Source of the DNA: Lytechinus variegatus
Taxonomy: Eukaryota > Echinodermata > Echinoidea > Temnopleuroida > Toxopneustidae
NCBI RefSeq assembly: GCF_018143015.1
Contig: NC_054746.1
Span: forward strand, 17,785,532-17,849,531
Reading direction: 5' to 3'
DNA: 64,000 nt
Shown: positions 56,311 through 64,000 of the stretch, piece by piece
Numbering within the stretch: the stretch's first letter is position 1
Layout of the letters: every line of letters begins with the position of its first letter
Notes under the pieces: generated by a model
What the model was told of the DNA's origin: nothing
The model's database searches: none
Seen by the model: the letters and a program-made list of their open reading frames with translations, nothing else
Position numbers and translations under genes: made by a program

Positions 56311-56500
56311 TATTGAAGTAACTGAAATGGAATTAATTTATAGAGCATGTGATATTTTATTAATAAAGATATTAATTTCCATGATTATTGATACCAAAGT
56401 CATTTATTCCTAATTTAATTATCGCTGTTAAAATTCTGCGAAAAATCTCACTGCTCATTGATTATGAAAATTTATGCGTAAAATCATAAGTTTGCTCTAA

Positions 56501-56953
56501 TAGACCAGTTCGTAGTTACTTCGTGGACAATTTTGGTCAAATGACCTTTCATTTCTTTCATCATGATAGGCAGATTTCAAAGCAAGATATTACATAAGCT
56601 TGCCTTACATAGCAGGATGAAGAAATTGAATAGACCAGGTGACTAGAATAGCACACAAATGAACACGTAATGAAGGCATTTGTTGCATTCCTACTTTGAA
56701 TGCATATCTTAGCATGTTGCACAATGTACTTTGCAAACTGTGAAATACCAGTCGTTCATGGAAGCATTGTTGTTTTTTGTGGATGAAAATGAAAATGACA
56801 ATTCAAAAGAATATATGAATAATCAAGACATCAAAGTTGGTGCTTATCTCATTAGATTTTAAAGCACCATGTCACTTTAGTACAAATGACCTTCTTCTGA
56901 TCATGCATAGAATCTTTTGATCATGCGCAGAAAGGAACTACGAACTGGCTTAT
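56501..56953. repeat. Foldback element with CCAGTTCGTAGTT ends
   Basis: TAGACCAGTTCGTAGTT on the left and AACTACGAACTGGCTTA on the right are inverted ends about 450 bp apart, with complementary CAAATGACCTT near both. It is non-coding. A TAA/TTA context at both ends could be a 3-bp duplication (PIF/Harbinger-like), which is uncertain. Confidence 0.7.
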
Positions 56954-58149
56954 TAATAAAATAAAGCCCCTAAAATGCTCATTTTTGTTTCACATACTCT
57001 AGATAGGCATCTGATCAAATTTATTTTTCAAAAATGTACACATCACATTTATTTTCTTATGTATTCTATTGTTTTCTAAATTTCTTATGTATTTCTTTGT
57101 TTTATGACTTTTTGCTTTTCATTGTGTTTTCAATGGAAATTTTCGGGGACTTTATTTTTACCATAGACAAGATAAAATTAAATGATTTTAAGCAGTAAAA
57201 TGAAAAATAATGATACATTTTATGAATTTTGGCTAAAAACACTATTTGCATTGGATTTGTACACAAAGTCATGTTTTTGAGCAATTTTGGGTCTGCATGC
57301 ACTTACGAAATGTTGCGTAATTTCGGAAACGCGTACCTGGGGGTCACAATTTTGGTCTCAAAAGTTGCGCGAGAGTCTTGAAAGTAAAAAGTCAGCGAGC
57401 GACACATTAAAAAAACTTTGAGCAGCTGATTTATCGCGAAAAATGTCGACCCCCCCCGTCTTCTTAGGGTTAAACAACGAAAAAAAAAATGCATAAGAAA
57501 AAAATTAAAATGTATACACAATTGATTTTAATGACTTGAGTTTTTCTCATTAATACCAAAATAAAGGGAGTCAAAATCCAAAATTATCACATTTGTTTTT
57601 TATTTCGTGATTCAGAACCAACCTGCTGATTTCTGAAGTGAGTGCACAATCTACAGGCAAGATCCTGAGCCACCCCCCCCCCCCTACCAGGATCATTTGA
57701 ATAAGTGAGGTTTAATGACTGCTTTTGTAGTCATTAAATTTATCTGATTTATACAGGCCTACAAGAGATATAAAAAAATTGTGTTCTTTTTAGGGTAATT
57801 TTGCAGTGTTCCTAGCTGACAAAGCAGAGGGTGATGGTGTGTGGGGGTCTAATAGGAATGCAGAACAATGGAACATTCATTTACTACTTTGGCAATAGAA
57901 AGCAAGTCACAGCATCTAGCATTGATTGATATTGGATGTTTTACAACTGTCCAAGAAATATCATCATTAATCATTTAAGCATCTAAGCACTTATTATCTT
58001 ATAGACTTATAGATGTCACTGTTTTCAAATATTGACTGCTAGAAGACCAAATAAAGAAGAGAACAGTACTGGTAATTTAATTTTTTTTTAATGTGACTAC
58101 TTTCTTCGCCAAAGTGAGGCAGTCATACTTAAAGAGTGTTTTAACTTAC
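56954..58149. other. AT-rich DNA with one weak exon-like stretch
   Basis: Minus-strand 57623-57664 has a CTCAG acceptor and an open 14-codon frame (DLACRLCTHFRNQQ) in phase with the exon at 58150-58262, but its donor is poor. 57380-57465 has CpG-rich words and a C-run resembling the G-rich repeats. Nothing else was recognised. Confidence 0.3.
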
Positions 58150-61030
58150 AAGTGACATCACATTTCCTGCCTTCTTGTCTGGCTCTCCAAAACCTTCAAC
58201 CATTTATACTTGGGTAACTTTGTATCTCGCATCCGTCTGAAAAGTTTGGGTGAAGCCTACACCTGAAGGAAAAGAGTATTGAACTAATTAAAATATTTGC
58301 CACAATCTTGTATTTCTTCTCACATGTATATGTACATGTCTAAAAACAGGAAATAAAACATCTTTTGATTACCAGAATTCATATAGAAGGGGGTAAACAA
58401 AGGGTTCAAGCTTTTATTATGTTAATCAAAAATAAAAATAGTAAATGACATATGCTCTGGCTGAGAAACTTAGAGAAATTATTCCTCGTAATGTAGCTTG
58501 TATGTACATACACATGAGCAAGTAGTGAAAAATGGATTGAGGGGTGTGAGTAGGGGCTACGCAAACAGAAGGGGGGGGGCTGGGGTCGCATGTTAACTGT
58601 TGAGTTTTTAAAGTGAGCGACCATGCAAAAAATTGTGACCAAATGGTAATTTTTATGTTTTTCAGCTCCCGCACTGTTTTCCAAAACCATGTACAAAAAT
58701 GACCATCTGGATGATTTTTTGCATGGTCATGGTCTTTCATGTCTATGTAATGTCTACATTACAAACTGACTTTAAAATCTGGTACAGTGCGATTTCATTA
58801 TCATTGATGTGGGTTTTAATGATTTAACATTCTGCAACCTAAACAATATCCTTCATTTTTTTGTCATCATTATAGCATTTTACTAGTCTACATGTTACCT
58901 GTGGTTGCATTTCAATCTCAGTGTTTCTTCACCCATTGCCAAATCTTCTGCCACATGTTCATCAGATTGGCCCCTGGCACATTCCTTGCTGTAGTAGACC
59001 AGTCAGAGCCAAGCTCTCTAGTTCCAGTCTGAAATTAGAACATTAATATTACATTGATATAACAAAGAAATATGTAGATTGACACAGTGATCATTGAAAA
59101 ATATTGCACTTTCTATGAATATTGTTGACATTTTATAAAGGGGAATGATTCAAATATACCAATCATTTTTCTTTCTTGTTGTATTATCCTGAAATTTCTA
59201 GAATCGACTAACAATCGGTCAACAATTAATTCTTGTTAATTCATGTAATTTCCACTTGATTATAAGCAAGAAAGTCATTAACATATTAATCATACAAATA
59301 ATAAAACATTTTTGTCATTAATATATTTTTGAATTAAAATAAAAGTTTTTTCTAACCCAATAGCACATGGATACCTTGCTGGTTTAATTTACTGGACTTT
59401 GTTCAATAGTACTTTATTATGAGATTCAAAGGCAAAAAAATACTTGGGCTTGATGAGATCCATTGCATATTCCCCTTTATTTTTGTTTTAATGAATGGAC
59501 CTTTAAGTACCTTTACGTGCTATTTAAGGTTAGGTTTGACTAGATCTAGACTCTAACTTTATGTGGTACGATAAAAATGAAAAATTGAAGAGCCCCGACT
59601 GGGGGATTTCGCATTGTAAGTCCCATAATGGTGGCTGCACGATAGCTAGACAGCTGTCTGTTTCGAGGAGTTTTTAAACATTTTTTTTTATTTCTCCTCA
59701 TACACAGACGGCTTGCTATTGTGCAGCCACCATTAGGGGACTTACAATGCAAAATCCCCCCGTCGGGGCTCTTCAAAGTTCAATTTTGTCTTTAATGAAT
59801 AACAATTTTGAAAATTAACGCGACCAAAATGCAAATTTATATTCCCTCTTGGCAATAATTCCCCAAAACGGAGAAAATTGAAGTTAAAAGGAACAAAACA
59901 GTGACTTACCTCGGCTGTCGCGCAAATTCACTTCCCCTTTTTATCCGATCTTAAGTACGTAAACATATGGCCATTGAGTCCCCTGTACAGATCGTGCTAG
60001 AACTTCGGTCTCTGTATTTGGTGAGTGAAGCCAACGGAGTTCAGCTGAACAACGAGCAAAACAGGGACCGAAGCTTTTGGTCTACTGCCACGGGTGCACC
60101 ATTTAAAACTTATAATATCTAGATTTTGATTGGGTGTGAACGCACCTCTGCCACATAACTCCCCCCTGAATCCTCGCCTGCTGTCGAGTGCCTCCATTTC
60201 GTTTGACTTGTGTTCGCTAAGCCTATATGCTAAATAAGTTGAGAATATCCAATTTATCACTCACACTATCAATATGTGATTTAGCTCCTGTCCAATTCCA
60301 ATGACTGTAAGTACACAGAATTGGGATGGCCACATTAAACATTGGAATTTTGGATTTGTGTACATCTATTGCACACGCTGGTAATCGAGGATATCCCCGA
60401 CCACACCGAGCAACAAAATTAATACAAAACCAAAGGAAAAGAAAAATTATGATTTTTAATATAGAATGTCAGGCCAAATCGTGGTTTTGGGAACCACTCG
60501 TAGATTTGTGTACGCGCACTTGTGTACAAAGTGAATGGAGGTGGAAATAGTTAATAGGGTAGTGCGTGCGCGTGTGACTGAATAAAGCGCTGCTGTATGA
60601 AGTGAACGGTGGTTCCCTATATCACGATAATGCCGAATGTCATAAAGGTAAAACAATATAAAGATTTCTCTTAGCAAAATTACAGCCCTGTGTGGATCAT
60701 AAAAACGTGTATGGACAGGGTCGCGATGGGTCGTTGTGTGGACCTCAGTCAGATACTTAGTTCTGCAGACACAGAAACACGGGTATGGGACTAGACTGGA
60801 TTATGTACTGTCAAGTTTGTCGATCGTATCGACAGGGTTCCTGCCAGAAGATTATCTTTTCTTGTAATTCAATTGATAATTACGCACCACAAATTATTCA
60901 TCACCTTACATATAATATGAACGACATTTCGAATGGTTTTACTTACGGTAAAATCCTCATTCACCTCTCCGGTGACCTTCACTTCTGCTAATTTCTTCGT
61001 TTCATTTCGAATCGTCGCGGCGAAAACATC
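58150..61030 (-). other. Possible spliced minus-strand transcription unit
   Basis: Three stretches have good borders: first exon ending at TTTTACC|GTAAGT (60947; start near 61030), 58899-59028 (TTTCAG acceptor, GTAACA donor) and 58150-58262 (CTTCAG acceptor, GTAAGT donor). The first two join in phase to an open frame ending GANLMNMWQKIWQWVKKH and stop, but no ATG starts it. The third opens with a stop then ATG and MVEGFGEPDKKAGNVMSL. A GC-box-like CCACGCCCAC lies upstream near 61065. It could be a non-coding RNA, a gene with leader exons and a start in the third exon, or a pseudogene. No family is recognised. Confidence 0.3.
59588..60098. repeat. Interspersed block, copy B, with a 190-bp foldback at its left end
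   Basis: 59588-59778 is a palindrome: AGCCCCGACTGGGGGATTTC pairs with the reverse complement of CCCCCCGTCGGGGCTC, and GTGGCTGCACGATAGC pairs with GCTATTGTGCAGCCAC. The sequence to 60098 matches copy A (8700-9450) in order and direction. It lies between two exons of the possible minus-strand unit. Confidence 0.75.
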
Positions 61031-61059
61031 AAACAAACTTTACATTTTTATCAAAACTT

Positions 61060-61700
61060 TGGGAGTGGGCGTGGCCTAATTAGTCAGCGAACCTCGTTCA
61101 AGACGATTTGTTAAATAAAAATGTACTGAACGCGAAGGTTCGGGAAAAGCCCCCCCCCGGTTGTGCCATTTGGGGGCGTTGTCGACACTGACGCGCCCTA
61201 ACGCTCCCAACCACTGATCTCTCCCCTAACTGGATATGCGGGGAGGGTCCTTTGTTTGAAGCCCGCGAGTTCTATTGTCCGCCATACCAGTTCCCCCAAA
61301 AGATCGCGATCGCTCCATTCGCATGTGCATTGTGAGCGATACGCTAGCTGTCTGCACACTGAGCTCTCATTGCTTTTCATACAAAACTTCAAATATTTAA
61401 GGTGCCAGAATTCGCAATTTTCTTGAAACCATGGTACTTTCCCAGTATACATTTCGGAAATATAATTTTTAAGGGGTTGGTGTTTTTCTCACCTAAGGAA
61501 GAATGGATTGAAATCCTTGACTTGTCTAGGGGTATTTTGGAGGTTTTTCCAAATAACATCTTAGGATCGACATGGAGGACTTTCTAGGTTATGCAGGCTT
61601 ATAACACTGGGTTTGAAACCCCCTTTAATTTAAGTCAACCACACCCCCCACCCCCCCAAAAAAAAACAAAAAAAACAAGCGTAACACCGAAAAATTCATC
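61060..61700. other. CpG-richer DNA upstream of the possible minus-strand unit
   Basis: It includes AAAGCCCCCCCCCGGTTGTG (similar to 52268 and 52351) and GACGCGCCCTAACGCTCC. No exon was recognised. The right part is AT-rich and ends in A- and C-runs (61641-61675). Confidence 0.35.
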
Positions 61701-61825
61701 GCTTAAGTGAAACTTTAAAAATATAACTTTCATATTTTACTTCTGATTTTGAATAAATTTTGAGCATTATTGTGTGTTTTTTTCTCTCTATTCAAATAAT
61801 CGTTTCCATGAGGTGGACTCGCCCT
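61700..61825. repeat. Right-end fragment of the GTCCACCCC foldback element
   Basis: It matches the right half of the next element (AACTTTCATATTTTACTTCTGATTTTGAATAAATTTT...GTGGACTCGCCCTTTAAAG) but lacks the left half. Confidence 0.65.
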
Positions 61826-62290
61826 TTAAAGAACAAGTCCACCCCAACAAAAACTTGATTTGAATAAAAAGAGAAAAATTCAACAAGCATAACACTGAAA
61901 ATTTCATCAAAATTGGTTGTAATATGAAAGTTATGGCATTTTAAAGTTTCATTTCACAAAACAGTTATATGCACATCTCGGTTGCTATTCCATTATTTTA
62001 ACATTTTGTGCTTCCGGCAAGGAGGTCCTAATCGTCAAATCGTAAAAATTGAAATATTGTATCGTTCAAACTATAAAACACCGTAAGAAATAGTGAGTAA
62101 CATCATCGACTCTCTCATTTGGATGTAACTGGCTCGTTTATATCTCTATTTTTAAAAAAGAAAATAAGCGAAACTTTGAAATTTCATGACTTTCTTATTT
62201 TACATCCGATTTTAATGAAATTTTCAGCATTGTGCTTGTCTGATTTTTCTCTATTGATTCAAATCAACATTTTTCTGAGGTGGATTTGAC
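61826..62290. repeat. GTCCACCCC foldback element
   Basis: Left arm AAAGAACAAGTCCACCCCAA...AACTTGATTTGAATAAAAAGAG; right arm CTCTATTGATTCAAATCAAC...GTGGATTTGACCC. About 465 bp, with the TATGCAAATGAG centre deleted relative to the 63 kb copy. A CT run follows it. Confidence 0.85.
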
Positions 62291-62369
62291 CCGTTCTCTC
62301 TCTCTCTCTCCTTCTGTCACATCGATCGACCGGCCCTCTTCAATTATCCTCTACCCAGTTTGTTCATAT

Positions 62370-62760
62370 AGGCAGCGGAAGCGGGGGGGGGATCCTGTCC
62401 CCCTAAATTTTAGGTGGGGGACAGACCCCTAAAAGTTTATGTTGACAACTTTTTTTGTTCTTTTTTCTTACGGTCAGTTTTTTTTTCCTGCATCCCCTAA
62501 ATTCAGGTGGACCCCCTAAAATCGTTGTGGTCCGCCCTAAAATTATGGTTGATAACATTTTTTGATGCTTGTCAGATTATTTCTTTTGTTTTTGCATCCC
62601 TCCCTAAAATTTTGGGTTGATAACCTTTTTTTTGCTTGTCAATCAGGTTATTTTTCTTGCGTCTCCCCCTAAATTTCTGGTTAATAATCCCCCTTTTTTT
62701 GCTCCACCGTGACATTTTTTCTTTGAAGACATTCGGCATCTCAAAATAAGTTTTGTGAAA
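62370..62760. repeat. Imperfect repeats of a 'CCCCCTAAATTTT' phrase
   Basis: CCCCTAAATTTTAGG, CCCCTAAATTCAGG, CCCTAAAATTATGG, CCCTAAAATTTTGG and CCCCCTAAATTTCTGG occur at about 70-bp steps, each followed by TTGATAAC or TTGACAAC, a T-run and GCTTGTCA. It is a short diverged tandem array that starts with a G-run, as the G-rich mobile elements do. Confidence 0.6.
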
Positions 62761-63021
62761 TTTCTGAAGTCTGTAAATCAGTCTCTGTAGCTTAATGTCA
62801 TTTTTTACGTTCTTTTTTTTTTAAAAATGAGTTCTTGGAAAAAATAATTCGATCTATTGTTGACAGAGAAATATCACAAATTCACATGGCACAAGTTACT
62901 GAGCCCCCTAAAGTCCTACCGTACATGTACCTTTAGCTTGTAAATTTTATTGTCCTTTCACAAATAAAAGATAAAATAATTAATCATTTTTTAACTCCTC
63001 CGAAACGGCAGATTTTCAGTC

Positions 63022-63630
63022 TTAAAGGACAAGTCCACCCCAACAAAAACTTGATTTGAATAAAAAGAGAAAAATCCAACAAGCATAACGCTTGAAATTT
63101 CATCAAAATCGGATGTAAGATAAGAAAGTTATGACATTTTACACTTTCACTTCATTTCACAAAACAGTTATATGCACATCTCGGTCGGTATGCAAATGAG
63201 GGAACTGATGACATCACTCACTCACTATTTCTTTTGTATTTTATTATATGAAATATGTTGATTTTCTCGTCATTGTCATGTGAAAAGAAGTTTCATTCCT
63301 CCCTGAACACGTGGAATTCCATTATTTTAACATCTTGTGGTTCAGGCAAGGAGGTCCTAATTGTCAAATTCGTAAAAATTGAAATATTGTATAATTCAAA
63401 CAATAAAAAAACAAAAGAAATAGTGAGTGAGTGACATCATCAACTCTCTCATTTGGATGTAACTGACTCGTTCATATAACTATTTTGTGAAAAATAAGCG
63501 AAAATTTGAAATGTCATAACTTTCTTATTTTACATCCGATTTTGATGAAATTTTCAGCATTGTGCTTGTCTGATTTTTTCTCTATTGATTGAAATCAACA
63601 TTTTTTTTAGATGGACTTGACCTTTAACTT
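63022..63630. repeat. GTCCACCCC foldback element, best-preserved copy
   Basis: About 610 bp with long complementary arms: AAAGGACAAGTCCACCCCAA at the left and GATGGACTTGACCTTTAA at the right, CATCAAAATCGGATGTAAGATAAG against CTTATTTTACATCCGATTTTGATG (given here in parts), and centre TATGCAAATGAGGGAAC. It serves as the reference for the copies at 11457, 24085 and 61826. Confidence 0.88.
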
Positions 63631-64000
63631 AAGTCAAGTTTCAGAATACAGGCTACACGGTCAGTATTTTCGTGTATCGTGATATTATTCTGTCCAAACA
63701 TGACTGATAAACTCGTAAAACTTGGTAACATTTGTGAATATTAATACACTGAATATTTATTTGAATCATGGTTTAAATTCATCACGCTTCCAGAGAAATC
63801 ACATCAATCGATAACCCCCTCCCCCCTGGAGTTTTAAGGTTTTGGAAACTTGCTCTGGTAATTTAGAATTACCACACATGTATTTGAGCACATGGGACTA
63901 CATAAAGTCTACAACTATGCAGTTCACCAGCTTGACTTATCTGTGAAAAGTAATCCCCTTTTCTCTGTTTCCACGGTCGTCACGATAAGTGCAATTATAC

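Noticed and set aside
1-64000. tRNA, rRNA, LINE or LTR elements
   Set aside because: I looked for tRNA box motifs and for reverse transcriptase-like open frames and found none that I could support.

Overview
This is animal nuclear DNA, AT-rich and intron-rich, from a marine deuterostome and most probably a sea urchin. The reasons are intron-split genes with GT-AG borders, very dense foldback (palindromic) DNA transposons, arrays built on TGACCTTTGACCT-type repeats, and great over-use of the 8-mer TACATGTA. The species call is an inference from repeat style. No bacterial gene layout, CRISPR array, tRNA or rRNA gene was seen.

Genes. (1) 720-9705, minus strand: PSMA6, the alpha-1 subunit of the 20S proteasome. 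Five exons give 196 of the expected 246 residues; the last exon lies off the left end. (2) 16897-19383, plus strand: a three-exon gene for a complete 170-residue asparaginase-like protein holding only the N-terminal catalytic half of the type I/II L-asparaginase fold. (3) 28446-29466, plus strand: a long first exon of an unrecognised serine-rich protein, ending at a splice donor. (4) 35283-35944, minus strand: two possible last exons of an unrecognised gene. (5) 58150-61030, minus strand: a weakly supported spliced transcription unit. A small ORF at 51239-51373 is doubtful. I see no functional link between these genes.

Mobile DNA dominates the rest. 2.9-5.1 kb and 52.9-55.2 kb hold tandem-repeat elements carrying perfect DR1 nuclear-receptor-like motifs. 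5.1-9.4 kb (PSMA6 introns) holds several foldback elements. 10.7-15.5 kb is a nest: a foldback element (11457-14185) is split by a 2.1 kb element (11746-13868) with a 9-bp target duplication, and is followed by a 1.3 kb hAT-like element (14226-15517) with an imperfect 8-bp duplication. Both inserts carry diverged ~110-bp units sharing a CpG-rich motif that reads the same backwards (mirror symmetry). 31665-37198 is bounded by perfect 32-bp inverted repeats and has four copies of a 17-bp motif near each end. 42382-43994 is a dead Tc1-like transposon with Sleeping-Beauty-type double repeats at each end. 50.2-52.2 kb is CpG-rich and includes a long inverted duplication. 52.4-56.3 kb is mostly microsatellite and tandem-repeat DNA. 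61.7-63.6 kb holds further copies of the foldback element seen at 11.5 kb.

The most unusual signals are the mirror-symmetric motif arrays, the 5.5 kb terminal-repeat-bounded unit, the DR1 arrays and the single-domain asparaginase. All repeat families were recognised by eye; none was matched to a database.
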